A stretch of 64,000 nucleotides of DNA, taken from a virus. How positions within the stretch are numbered: the first letter of the stretch is position 1; each line of letters begins with the position of its first letter. Both the position numbers and the translations under genes were made by a program. Where the stretch lies: positions 62,001-126,000 of IMG/VR virus record IMGVR_UViG_3300036770_007547; one strand, 5' to 3'. The notes beneath the pieces are model-generated. The model did no database searches and had not been told where the DNA came from. It worked only from the letters and a program-made list of their open reading frames with translations. This document shows positions 17,165-25,482 of the stretch, one piece after another.

Positions 17165-18154
17165 TCAGCCTTTGTTTTGTCTTGCTCGGATCATGGCCAG
17201 GATGTCCTCGGCTTTGGCATTGGAGGCCTTGGCCGGTTCCGACACCACAGGTGCTGTGGCCACCGGTGTGTCTTCGTCCTCGTCAAACGAGCTAGACACT
17301 GGGGCTGCCTTGGCTGGTGCTTGATGCACATCACCATGTCCATCCACCGAGGGCTTGGACGACGGAGCCGACATTCCAGCCGGACGGAAATACTGTCCCC
17401 AGCGTTCCATGTCAAAGGGCTGGCCGTCCACCGAAGCTTCGAACATCTCTTTCATGACCTTGAGCTCTACATCAGTGGGCTTCTTGGGCAAGAACTCGTT
17501 GAGATCAAACAAGCCGTATTTCTCAAGGGCTGCTTGCTCGTCTTCGGTGAGAGCGCTTTCTTTGCGGGCCCACTTGGATGTGGAATAGTCTGCGTAACCA
17601 CCTTTTGATGTCTTGGTGATACGGAAATCCAGACCACGCAAGAGATCGGTGGGCAGTTCTTCCAACTCGGGATCCATCAGTGCGGATTTGATTGTTTGGA
17701 AGATCTGGGGACCGATGATGAATCTGCGGATGGGATTTTCCGGAGTCTTGTCATCGCTGAGCGGATTTTCGCGAACAAAGCCCTGGAAAATGTAGCTACG
17801 CTTCTTCCAGTATTTGCGACCCATGTCTTCGAGGCTCTTGTCTTTGAACCAAGTGCGCACTTCGGCCAGGATCGGGCAGCTTTCGCCCCACATTTCCACA
17901 CAAGGTACTTGTACTTGTACCTGCTTGGAGTCCATTTCGCTTTTGACGCCGTTGAACGGCAGCTTGATCATGGCTCGCTCGACCCAGAAAAATGTGTTCT
18001 TTGAGTTGCCATCGGGCAGGAACCGAACCACTGCGCTTGCGCCTTCGTCGATGTTCCAATGGGGATAGATTGCATTGTCGCCGCCGGTGCTTTGACCGCC
18101 TTTGCCTGACTCTGCGGCTGCGAGTCGTGCGCGGATTTCTGCTAGAGATGCCAT
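17165..18154 (-). CDS. gp32: Single-stranded DNA-binding protein gp32
   Basis: Starting at ATG 18154 (AGGAAA upstream) the protein is 329 aa, close to T4 gp32 (301 aa). MASLAEIRARLAAAES is the basic N-terminal cooperativity segment. The core has WNIDEGASAVVRFLPDG, PFNGVKSEMDSKQV and CVEMWGESCP, a cysteine pair where T4 has its zinc subdomain. The C-terminus is rich in Pro, Ala and acidic residues (SSFDEDED) and ends in a short amphipathic helix. It covers single-stranded DNA in replication and recombination and works with UvsX and UvsY. Its promoter region carries both sigma70 and late-type elements. Confidence 0.95.
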   Translation of the reverse strand: MASLAEIRARLAAAESGKGGQSTGGDNAIYPHWNIDEGASAVVRFLPDGNSKNTFFWVERAMIKLPFNGVKSEMDSKQVQVQVPCVEMWGESCPILAEVRTWFKDKSLEDMGRKYWKKRSYIFQGFVRENPLSDDKTPENPIRRFIIGPQIFQTIKSALMDPELEELPTDLLRGLDFRITKTSKGGYADYSTSKWARKESALTEDEQAALEKYGLFDLNEFLPKKPTDVELKVMKEMFEASVDGQPFDMERWGQYFRPAGMSAPSSKPSVDGHGDVHQAPAKAAPVSSSFDEDEDTPVATAPVVSEPAKASNAKAEDILAMIRARQNKG

Positions 18155-18220
18155 AATAGAAGTTTCCTTTCGTTTGCCTAAGTTTAGCCTAGTATGTGCC
18201 TTCAAACGCATACTGCACTG

Positions 18221-18250
18221 AGTATAGCGTGCTTTTATTTAGTCCGTCAA
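18221..18250 (-). promoter_or_regulatory. Sigma70-type promoter of gp32
   Basis: Minus strand TTGACG (18250-18245), 18-base spacer, TATACT (18226-18221). The leader to the ATG is about 60 bases. The spacer itself holds CTAAATA (18242-18236), a late-promoter-like element, so early and late polymerase forms could both start here. Confidence 0.75.
18236..18242 (-). promoter_or_regulatory. Late-type promoter motif CTAAATA upstream of gp32
   Basis: CTAAATA on the minus strand lies in the spacer of the sigma70 promoter and in the loop of a 6-bp inverted repeat, GTGCTT (18254-18249) with AAGCAC (18234-18229). Confidence 0.4.
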
Positions 18251-18263
18251 GCACTTTCGTTGA

Positions 18264-18290
18264 AATTTGGGCGACCTGGCCGCCCAAATT
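18264..18290 (-). terminator. Hairpin terminator after the MFS transporter gene
   Basis: A perfect 10-bp stem (AATTTGGGCG with CGCCCAAATT) and a 7-base loop lie 8 bases after the MFS stop and just before the gp32 promoter. It has an A/T-rich stem base but no long T run after it, so termination strength is uncertain. Confidence 0.6.
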
Positions 18291-18297
18291 CCCGGTA

Positions 18298-19557
18298 TCA
18301 TGTGCTAGACACAGTGTTTGATCGCGGTATCAAAAAGAAAGTGGACACAAATGCTATGATGCTCAACACCGTGAACACCCAGCCCAACACCGTGATGTCA
18401 TTGTTGTAGCTGGACAATATTTCGGTGTTCATGAGTGGCACCAGCCCTCCGCCCACCATGCCGCCCAGATTCATGCTGACACCGCTGGCAAACTGGCGTA
18501 TGCGAGTGGGATAGATTTCTGTGAGCAGAGCCGAAGCCGGTGCCCAGGACCCACCACCGATCAGTATGGCTCCCAGCAAAAATGGGCCCAGTACCCAGCC
18601 CTCGGCTACCCAACCAAAGATTGGTACACTGAGGAAAATCCCGGCCAGGGTCACGATCTGATACACACGTAGACTGCCCAAGGGGCTGGGACCCAAGCGA
18701 TCGGCCAACCAACCAGCAAACAGCACAAACGCCAGATACACGAAAGTTAGATAAAACCATGTGTCCATGATGGCAGCACGGCTGGCGCCCAGATGTTGTA
18801 CCATCCAGGCCACAGAAAAGAAGATGATGCCGTGATAAAACGCTGCGCCCAATTGATAGACACCAATGGCCACCAGCACTCGTTTCCAATGCTGTGCCAA
18901 CAGTTCGCGCATGCCCGGACCTTCTTCTTTCTGTGCCTGCTGGAAAGCCGGAGTTTCCAGCACCTTGAGCCTAGCATACACACCTATGGCCAAGAGAACC
19001 ACGCTGAAAAGGAACGGGATACGCCATCCACCATCCAGCAAAAAGTTGTCACCGAAACTGGTGAGTGCGGCAAACACCGCGGTGCCCATGATAGTGGCCA
19101 AGGGCAGCCCCGAGGCCAACAATCCGCTGAACAGCCCGCGCCGTTGGCTGTCGAGATTGTATTCGATCATGATGGTGCTGGTGGCAGCCCATTCGCCGCC
19201 CAGTGCCATGGTCTGTATGATCCGCAACACAAACAATCCAACCGCAGCCCACACACCGATCTGTTCAAACGTGGGCATCAGTCCCACCAATGTAGTGGTG
19301 ATACCGGTCATGATCAAGGTCAGCACCAGAGTGGGTTTTCTACCCAGTCGATCACCTAGGTAGCCAAACACTGCGCTGCCCACGGGCCTCGCAAAAAATC
19401 CCACCCCATACACCAATGCAGCGATCCAAAATCCCAGGTCAGGGAAAAATAGATTTTTGAACACCAATGCAGTGGCGATACCAAATATAACAAAATCATA
19501 CCATACTATGGTTGCGCCCAAGACGCAACTCAGCATGGCGTGTTTCCTAACATCCAT
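18298..19557 (-). CDS. MFS transporter, metabolite:H+ symporter (MHS) type
   Basis: The 419-aa protein has about 12 membrane segments. WYDFVIFGIATALVFKNLFF near residue 19, ARPVGSAVFGYLGDRLGRK near 56-74 (the loop 2-3 signature), and MALGGEWAATSTIMIEY near 117-133 are typical of the MHS group (ProP, ShiA, alpha-ketoglutarate or citrate carriers). It would import an organic acid or similar small molecule with protons. AGGAGA precedes the ATG. It is third in a set with an acid ligase and an acyltransferase. An intact MHS carrier is very unusual in a phage. Confidence 0.9.
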   Translation of the reverse strand: MDVRKHAMLSCVLGATIVWYDFVIFGIATALVFKNLFFPDLGFWIAALVYGVGFFARPVGSAVFGYLGDRLGRKPTLVLTLIMTGITTTLVGLMPTFEQIGVWAAVGLFVLRIIQTMALGGEWAATSTIMIEYNLDSQRRGLFSGLLASGLPLATIMGTAVFAALTSFGDNFLLDGGWRIPFLFSVVLLAIGVYARLKVLETPAFQQAQKEEGPGMRELLAQHWKRVLVAIGVYQLGAAFYHGIIFFSVAWMVQHLGASRAAIMDTWFYLTFVYLAFVLFAGWLADRLGPSPLGSLRVYQIVTLAGIFLSVPIFGWVAEGWVLGPFLLGAILIGGGSWAPASALLTEIYPTRIRQFASGVSMNLGGMVGGGLVPLMNTEILSSYNNDITVLGWVFTVLSIIAFVSTFFLIPRSNTVSST

Positions 19558-19566
19558 GAGCTTCTC

Positions 19567-20163
19567 CTAGATTTGTGTTGCTCCGGGCACTGCCCGATTT
19601 CCATAATAAGTGCCGGGACTGACCACATCTTTGTGAACCAGGCTGCCCATCATGAATTTGACATCATCGGTCACGTTCACGTAACTCGATATCGTGGACG
19701 AATAGCCCACGAATACATTATGGCCGATGCTGCTGCGGCCTCCCACGGTGACATTGGGACTGAAATACACGTTCCTACCAGTGTGTGTCTCATGCGTGAT
19801 GCTGGAATGCGTGCTGATCACATTGAACTCGCCCAAACGCACACGGAAACACACATAGACTTGACCATAGATCCAAGTACCGCGCTGTAAATTTTCCGGC
19901 TCTTCCACCCAGGCTGCTGGATGGACATAAATGGGCCAGTTCACCCGATCGATGTCATTGGATTCCAAGAACCGTTTTCGTCGATCAATGTTTCCGAACG
20001 CCAACACACAACTTCCGCCCTGGGGCACACGATGCAGTTCGTCATATTCGATGTGATGTACTGCGGTGACTGTGGATTCACGCTCTAATAGGAAACTGTA
20101 TTCTTGTGCCAGTATTCCCGAGCCTACCACCCAAAACTCGCCCAATTCATGTTGATACAACAT
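19567..20163 (-). CDS. PglD/NeuD-family sugar acyltransferase
   Basis: The 198-aa protein has an N-terminal nucleotide-binding-like part (FWVVGSGILAQEYSFLL) and a C-terminal left-handed beta-helix with THSSITHETHTGRNVYFSP, VGGRSSIGHNVFVGYSSTI and a closing SPGTYYGNRAVP. This is the full PglD/NeuD plan, about 200 aa. HSSITHETHTG holds histidines at the catalytic position. It probably acylates an amino or hydroxyl group of a sugar nucleotide. It overlaps the ligase gene upstream by 17 bases, so the two are very likely made together. Confidence 0.85.
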   Translation of the reverse strand: MLYQHELGEFWVVGSGILAQEYSFLLERESTVTAVHHIEYDELHRVPQGGSCVLAFGNIDRRKRFLESNDIDRVNWPIYVHPAAWVEEPENLQRGTWIYGQVYVCFRVRLGEFNVISTHSSITHETHTGRNVYFSPNVTVGGRSSIGHNVFVGYSSTISSYVNVTDDVKFMMGSLVHKDVVSPGTYYGNRAVPGATQI

Positions 20164-21568
20164 ATTTTTTCAAAACATCAAAAGATCTAGATTTTTTGTT
20201 GGTATCGGTGATTGGGATGTCGACCACCGAGTATATAGAATCAATGCCGCTGACTTGACTTATGTTGGATACATCGCCTAGAACAAAGGCTGCTAGACCT
20301 TGGTCCACTCGTATCACCACGCTGTCGGTGACTCCGGGCTGCTGATTGATGCGATTTTCCAACTCCAGGCAACTGATCCATCGTCCCTGGTGTTCCATCA
20401 ACTGCTCGCGGCGGCCAGCATAGTAATAATATCCATCGCTGTCCATCCACATGTAGTCACCGGTACGGTATCCCCCATCAACGAAACTGCGTTGTGTGCG
20501 CACAGCATCTCCGACATAGCCCACAGCGATGTTGCTGTGATACACCACTAGCTCACCAATCTCATCAACATCGCAGACACTGCCATCGTCGCGTGTCAAC
20601 AAGCACTTCGCCCCGGGTCCCATGCGTCCCAGACTGCCGCGGCGAAAATCGCCGGGACTGTTGCTGAGCACTGCCCAGGTGCGTATCTCTCCGGCGCCAT
20701 AAGTGTTCAAAACGTCCCGGCCAAATTTTTCCCGGAACGCCGATTCAGTCATGGGCAACAGGGCTTCGCCGGTGCTGTACACTGCCTGTAGCCCGGGATG
20801 GAAATCTCCGATCTTGTGTCTCACCAAGAAGTCAATGATCTTTGGGCTCACCATGGCATTGGTCACGCCCTGTTCATCGATGATGTCGTGTATGCGACGG
20901 AAATCTCTGGGAGTGTCAAGCACTATCAAAGTGTATCCCAGACTAAGGTGTCCCAGTATCGAAATGATCATACCAAACGAACTGGCCAGTTTGACTGATG
21001 TCATGACTCGGCTGGTGTGATCCAGAGCCAATGGATTGGGCTTGGAAAATGTTTGTTCAAGTCCGTGATGTCGATGCGCTATCAACTTGGGATCCGAAGT
21101 GGTGCCCGAACTGGTGATCACTGCCCAAACATCCTGTTCGGTGTAATCGTAGACCAGGTCAATGTCAAGTTCCGTTTGGTCATTGATGTCGTCCATGAGC
21201 ACTGTTGGTAGTCCCGGCGGTATCTCTAGATCATCGAGCATGTTTTTCTGGGTGATTATCCAGCGGCTGGCAGCACGCTGGCTGATGCTGACCACATAGT
21301 CGCGTCCAGCATTGGGCATGACCACCACTGGCACAGCACCGATCACTGTCAGGGCATGGAAAACCTCCAACCATTTGACACCGTCATCAGCGATGAATGT
21401 CACAGCATCGCGGCAGCGTATGCCACGATTCCAGAGATAGTGCGCTGTGCTGAGACAGGACGATTTAAATTGCGCCCAATCACGGACTTGACCATCATAC
21501 ACGATGGCATCATGCTTGGGTCCGGCAGCCCAACGAGTCAGACTGTTGTAGACGATGTTGTTTTTCAT
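20147..21568 (-). CDS. AMP-dependent acid ligase (ANL family, full length)
   Basis: The 473-aa protein has the core motifs in order: ITSSGTTSDPKLIAHRH (phosphate loop, about residues 149-165), NTYGAGEIRTW (A5, near 290), YRTGDYMWMDSDGYYYYAGR (A7-A8, near 363-382) and a C-terminal ITDTNKKSRSFDVLKK with lysines at the A10 position. This is the plan of acyl-CoA, benzoate-CoA and acyl-ACP synthetases. It would turn a carboxylic acid into an acyl-adenylate and then a thioester. No carrier protein gene is seen, so CoA is the simpler acceptor. No clear Shine-Dalgarno precedes the ATG. Confidence 0.85.
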   Translation of the reverse strand: MKNNIVYNSLTRWAAGPKHDAIVYDGQVRDWAQFKSSCLSTAHYLWNRGIRCRDAVTFIADDGVKWLEVFHALTVIGAVPVVVMPNAGRDYVVSISQRAASRWIITQKNMLDDLEIPPGLPTVLMDDINDQTELDIDLVYDYTEQDVWAVITSSGTTSDPKLIAHRHHGLEQTFSKPNPLALDHTSRVMTSVKLASSFGMIISILGHLSLGYTLIVLDTPRDFRRIHDIIDEQGVTNAMVSPKIIDFLVRHKIGDFHPGLQAVYSTGEALLPMTESAFREKFGRDVLNTYGAGEIRTWAVLSNSPGDFRRGSLGRMGPGAKCLLTRDDGSVCDVDEIGELVVYHSNIAVGYVGDAVRTQRSFVDGGYRTGDYMWMDSDGYYYYAGRREQLMEHQGRWISCLELENRINQQPGVTDSVVIRVDQGLAAFVLGDVSNISQVSGIDSIYSVVDIPITDTNKKSRSFDVLKKYVVST

Positions 21569-21587
21569 GTGATTGTGTGGATACTTG

Positions 21588-21633
21588 AGATGTCTGAGCC
21601 GACATCTTGTTGGTGTCTTATTTAATTGACACC
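21588..21633 (-). promoter_or_regulatory. Two hairpins and a TTAAATA element in the ligase leader
   Basis: Minus strand: GGTGTC (21633-21628) and GACACC (21617-21612) enclose a 10-base loop containing TTAAATA (21625-21619), a weak late-promoter match. Downstream, AGATGTC and GACATCT (21607-21588) form a second 7-bp stem. They lie between the end of the 455-aa gene and the ligase ATG at 21568. Confidence 0.4.
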
Positions 21634-21644
21634 GGGGGCAACAA

Positions 21645-23012
21645 CTATTTTTTTGCTAGTTCTAGGAGTCTTGCTAGATGCCGCTCGATGCTTTCGCTGC
21701 TCATGTTGGATGGTCGTGTCATCATGACACCGTCGGTGTCGAGATTTTCATCGGTGGGTTGCTGATTGTCGGGAATGTCAATGTCTATGCCTAGTTCGGA
21801 TAGCCGATCCTGGATCAACGGGCGTGCGTCTGCGTCTGCGTCTTTTTTTGCCAACTCACCGAGGCGATCAAACAACTCATCGTCGCCCAATATCCCGTCT
21901 AGGATGGAAGTGACATTGGATGCATCTGGGCCCACTGGCAAAGGTTGGGCCAGGAGTTCTTCCAATTGTTTCCGGGATTGTGGAGTGTCTGGTAACGCCC
22001 ATGTGCCTTCCAGCATGCGTTGGGTCCAAGAATCAAACTCGTTGACTTCTTCCATGTAGTCGCTGTCACTGACAGCCTGGCCAGACAGTGTGCCAGCCAC
22101 TCTCGCCAACACCGGCAATGCTTCTTCGATGCGATGATCGATGTTTCTCTCTACAAACATGTTGCGTATGTTTTCTACTTCGGGCTGGGTGGAATCGACT
22201 GCGGATGGATCAAATTTTTCTCGTTCTTCGCGATAACCTCTTTGGCCCAGCATTTTCCTGGTCTTGGTTTTCAAGGCCTGATAATGACGTATGGCTGCTT
22301 CACGCACTCGATTGGCTTTTTCATCGTAGTCGCGCTTGTCACTGGCACGCAAAAATCTAGACAGCACCGACAACTCGTTCACCATTTCATTGATGTGATT
22401 GCCGAACAGATCATAGGGGGTACCACCTTCGCTGACGTGTCGGGCCAACAGTTTACCATGGGTGAGATTGCGGCTGGGCACACGAAAACGCTCGCCTTCG
22501 GCTGTTTCAATGAACAAACTTTCGATGGCACGATATCTAGCTTCGCCCTCGCCGAGGTCACGAGAATGCTTGATCATGAGTCGTGTCTGCTTGGGCTGGT
22601 CGCTGTAGCTGATGTTTTTCTTCTTGCCATAATAACCTTCGAACAAACCTTCACGTATGGCGGCCATGCCCTTCATGGTATATTTCAAACGATTGAGATT
22701 GTTGACCCGGAAGTTCAAGAGATTGCGTGTAGAAAACTTTTTGATCTGTTCCAGGAACGCATACCATTGCTGTTTGTCATCGCCTTCCATGCTCTTGCCG
22801 AGATTGTCACCAAAATAAAGCTCGACACTGTTGTTGTTGTCAAACAAGATCACCACTGTGCCGTAGTTCTTGGCCGGAGTTTTCCAATCAAATGACAGCA
22901 ATTCAGCTTCACTGGGATCTTCCACGGGTTTGCCCGAGCTGTCTAGAGTCTCGATGTCTAGATCTCGTGTCACCAATAGATCAAAGAGTTCTTTTTGCGG
23001 CGTGTTTTCCAT
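21645..23012 (-). CDS. Conserved marine T4-like phage protein (455 aa)
   Basis: I recognise this as a protein conserved in cyanophages and related myoviruses: SFDWKTPAKNYGTVVILFDN, EGLFEGYYGKKKNISYSDQP, SLFIETAEGERFRVP and RHVSEGGTPYD. Its function has not been established; it lies next to the large terminase and is probably virion- or packaging-related. The C-terminal 120 residues are acidic and low complexity, ending in a helix (SIERHLARLLELAKK). There is no Shine-Dalgarno; ATAAATA lies 6 bases before the ATG. Confidence 0.8.
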   Translation of the reverse strand: MENTPQKELFDLLVTRDLDIETLDSSGKPVEDPSEAELLSFDWKTPAKNYGTVVILFDNNNSVELYFGDNLGKSMEGDDKQQWYAFLEQIKKFSTRNLLNFRVNNLNRLKYTMKGMAAIREGLFEGYYGKKKNISYSDQPKQTRLMIKHSRDLGEGEARYRAIESLFIETAEGERFRVPSRNLTHGKLLARHVSEGGTPYDLFGNHINEMVNELSVLSRFLRASDKRDYDEKANRVREAAIRHYQALKTKTRKMLGQRGYREEREKFDPSAVDSTQPEVENIRNMFVERNIDHRIEEALPVLARVAGTLSGQAVSDSDYMEEVNEFDSWTQRMLEGTWALPDTPQSRKQLEELLAQPLPVGPDASNVTSILDGILGDDELFDRLGELAKKDADADARPLIQDRLSELGIDIDIPDNQQPTDENLDTDGVMMTRPSNMSSESIERHLARLLELAKK

Positions 23013-23018
23013 ATGTGT

Positions 23019-23025
23019 TATTTAT
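23019..23025 (-). promoter_or_regulatory. Late promoter motif ATAAATA, 6 bases before an ATG
   Basis: Minus-strand ATAAATA at 23025-23019, with the ATG of the 455-aa gene at 23012. In T4 a late start falls about 6-7 bases after the element, so this transcript would begin at or next to the AUG. Confidence 0.55.
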
Positions 23026-23026
23026 G

Positions 23027-24592
23027 CTACATGACAACAACAAAGGGCAAGGGCTCGATGATGCTGTCCTGGTGATCACGCATTTGTGCGTCTAGGTCAG
23101 TGTGGTAACTCTGCAAAACCTGCAACATCCTTATCACGAGGATGGTAGACATGACCAAATCGTCGGTCTCGCCTGCTTTGGCTGCATAACCAGCGCCCGA
23201 TGCCACAAAGTTCTTGAGTTCGCTCACCAAATTCCGGCTGTGTATCTTCATGCGGCCGCTTTCCACGAGATTTTTTAGTTTGGCACATGCAGCGAGTTTG
23301 GGCTTGTTGGTGGTGTTGAATCCTTTGCGGAATCTACGGGAGCCGCCCGCACCGGGTTCGCTGAGGAAGTAGCCCGGAATATTTTCTTCTCCGTATTCAG
23401 CTATGGATATCAAGGCAGCTTCGCCGATGCTGTTGTTTTCTACCGAATAATAGATACCACTGGGATTCTGTACCACATCATTGATATGGACCATGATGTC
23501 TCGCAAGATCCTGATCTGCGTGGGTATGTCAGTGCGATTGTGGCGCCATTCGGCCACCTGCTCGGTGCTGTTGGCTTCATAGACTTGGATGGCTGCAGGA
23601 TCACCGCCAGTGCCCAGGCTGGGATCCAGTCCAATCACGTAGATACGATCTTTTTGCGGTTGCTTGTACCATCGCACTTCACCGGTTTTGTAAATCGGAT
23701 CATGCCCTTCGAGATCCACCAATTTGGCGGGTGCGATCAATGTTTCATCTGCGATGATGAATTCGCAGTCCATTTCGCGACGGAATCGATCCACGCCCAA
23801 TGCTGCCCGTTGTTGCTGTGCCCAAGTTTCATCGCGATCAGGGTGTTCGTTCCAAAAAGCCCGATAAGCACGGAATCCGTTCATGCCAACTTCGGTGGGA
23901 TTTCCGTATTCATCGATGCATCGGTTGGCACCTTTCCACAAGAGGGCGAACTGATCCTCGTCGCTGTTGGGTGTTGATGTGATGATGGCTTTACCGCCTG
24001 TGGCCAATGTGGGCGAGATCGAAGTCCAGAATTCCGTGGCTATGGTGGGTCGCACGAAGGCAAACTCGTCAGCGTAGAGCAGCGAGATACTCATGCCTCG
24101 GCCAGTGTTTTCAGTTGTGGTCTGGCTCACGATCCTGCTGCCGTTGTCAAACTCCAGGCTGCCTTTGTTGTAGCTGGTTACACCTGCACGGATATGATCT
24201 GGACAGTTTTCATAGGCATATCGCACACGTTGCATGATCTCTTGTGCGCCGAGATATTTGTGTGCTGCTACCAGGATGGTAGAGTCGGGTATGAACATAG
24301 CATACCACAAGAGATACCCGGCCGCAGATGTTGACTTACCAGTCTGCCTGGGCATCATGGATATGCTGAATCGATACTGGTGATAGGTGTCTATGAGCCG
24401 ACGTTGATATTCAAACGGATGGTACTGCATGCGTCCCCGGGTGGGATGCTGTATGTAAAAGAAGTTGTCCATGAAGTACATGGGCCCGGTATCGGGATCA
24501 GCACAGGCCGCGAACTCTCGTATCTGCTCGTCGGTGTAGATCGAGCTTTCGTGCGGATTTTTGATGAGGGCGACTTCGGTGTTCTTGGCCAT
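23027..24592 (-). CDS. gp17: Large terminase subunit gp17
   Basis: The 521-aa protein has the packaging ATPase motifs MMPRQTGKS (Walker A, residues 79-87) and LLYADEF (Walker B, 171-177), followed by the RNase H-like nuclease domain with VIGLDPSLGTGGD near 313-325, YYSVENNSIGEA and GETDDLVMS as metal-site segments. T4 gp17 is 610 aa; this is the shorter form usual in marine relatives. It cuts concatemeric DNA and pumps it into the prohead. The stop of the upstream methyltransferase is immediately before its position in the transcript. Confidence 0.97.
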   Translation of the reverse strand: MAKNTEVALIKNPHESSIYTDEQIREFAACADPDTGPMYFMDNFFYIQHPTRGRMQYHPFEYQRRLIDTYHQYRFSISMMPRQTGKSTSAAGYLLWYAMFIPDSTILVAAHKYLGAQEIMQRVRYAYENCPDHIRAGVTSYNKGSLEFDNGSRIVSQTTTENTGRGMSISLLYADEFAFVRPTIATEFWTSISPTLATGGKAIITSTPNSDEDQFALLWKGANRCIDEYGNPTEVGMNGFRAYRAFWNEHPDRDETWAQQQRAALGVDRFRREMDCEFIIADETLIAPAKLVDLEGHDPIYKTGEVRWYKQPQKDRIYVIGLDPSLGTGGDPAAIQVYEANSTEQVAEWRHNRTDIPTQIRILRDIMVHINDVVQNPSGIYYSVENNSIGEAALISIAEYGEENIPGYFLSEPGAGGSRRFRKGFNTTNKPKLAACAKLKNLVESGRMKIHSRNLVSELKNFVASGAGYAAKAGETDDLVMSTILVIRMLQVLQSYHTDLDAQMRDHQDSIIEPLPFVVVM

Positions 24593-25243
24593 TTACTTGA
24601 CGTCCACGGATCTCCGTCGAGTACACACAAACACAAAAAATTTTTCAGTCCAAGTTTCACTGTCATCCTGGAACTTGAGTGGCATTTGATAATCATACCA
24701 TTCCACGTCAAACCCGGTTCTTTGCAGCAGGCTCAACCACATGGTACGCCCAAACACGCTGTAATGATTCTGATTGTGTTCGTGTGGCCGTTCGTTGTCG
24801 GGCTGCGGGACCTCGATGTAGAGCTTGCCTCCGGGCCTCAGCACTCGATTGAACTCGAGCAAGGTGATGAAGGGGAACGGACTGTGCTCGATGCCGTGGC
24901 GACAAAACAAAAGATCCACGCTTTCGTCGGCTTCTTGCAGGAAGTTGAAATCGGTCATGCGCACTGGCAACTGCTGGGACTGGCAGGTTTCAAAGTCATC
25001 AGGGCTGAGAGTGATTCCCGTGAGATTGGTATACCCTCGCTGTCTCATGTCTTCGAGAAAGTAACCGGGACCACAGCCTAGATCTAGTATTTTGGCATCG
25101 GCTTTGAGTTTCATGGGCTCCACAAATTTGGAAATCACATCTTTGGTGATATGACGATGCGCTGGACTGATGCCTTCGCTGTAAACTTGGGTGAGCACAT
25201 GCTCGTAATAAAATCTCAGTTTGACTAAGTCTAATTGGTTCAT
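24593..25243 (-). CDS. Class I SAM-dependent methyltransferase
   Basis: The 216-aa protein has ILDLGCGPGYFLEDM (motif I, about residues 53-67), LLFCRHGIEHSPFPF and a VLRPGGKLYIEVPQP strand, the standard Methyltransf_11 series. The target is unknown. It is the only small-molecule type enzyme inside the packaging gene block. It ends directly before the terminase ATG (TAA then ATG across the junction), and GGCGGAA precedes its own ATG. Confidence 0.85.
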   Translation of the reverse strand: MNQLDLVKLRFYYEHVLTQVYSEGISPAHRHITKDVISKFVEPMKLKADAKILDLGCGPGYFLEDMRQRGYTNLTGITLSPDDFETCQSQQLPVRMTDFNFLQEADESVDLLFCRHGIEHSPFPFITLLEFNRVLRPGGKLYIEVPQPDNERPHEHNQNHYSVFGRTMWLSLLQRTGFDVEWYDYQMPLKFQDDSETWTEKFFVFVCTRRRSVDVK

Positions 25244-25269
25244 TTGGTTCCGCCGTAAAAGTAGTGCGA

Positions 25270-25482
25270 TTATTTAACGGGCCGCTCACCGGTGAGGTAA
25301 GGAAGACTGAACCACAATTGGAACCATTCGGGAGTTCCGGGTTGGATGTTTTGATCTCGCATGATACGAGCTTTTTCAGTGCCGGTGTAGCTGATGTTGC
25401 TACCAGCAGTGGGTCGAGACGGAGGTTGGGAGTAGACCCCTTGGCCTACTCCGCTGAGACGTCGCAGCTCATCCAGTGTCAT
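25270..25482 (-). CDS. Small conserved T4-like phage protein
   Basis: The real start is ATG 25482, overlapping the nuclease stop as ATGA; the longer frame upstream only shadows the nuclease gene. The 70-aa product (MTLDELRRLSGVGQG ... GTEKARIMRDQNIQPGT ... WFSLPYLTGERPVK) resembles a small protein found near terminase genes in cyanophages. Its function is unknown. Confidence 0.7.
   Translation of the reverse strand: MTLDELRRLSGVGQGVYSQPPSRPTAGSNISYTGTEKARIMRDQNIQPGTPEWFQLWFSLPYLTGERPVK

Noticed and set aside
14181-19557. Bacterial DNA contamination as explanation for the two transporters
   Set aside because: gp32 lies between them, gene overlaps are continuous and promoter style is the same; it cannot be fully excluded without read coverage.
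22020-22895. 291-aa plus-strand frame that looks membrane-like
   Set aside because: Fully inside the conserved 455-aa gene on the minus strand, no ribosome site, no family match.
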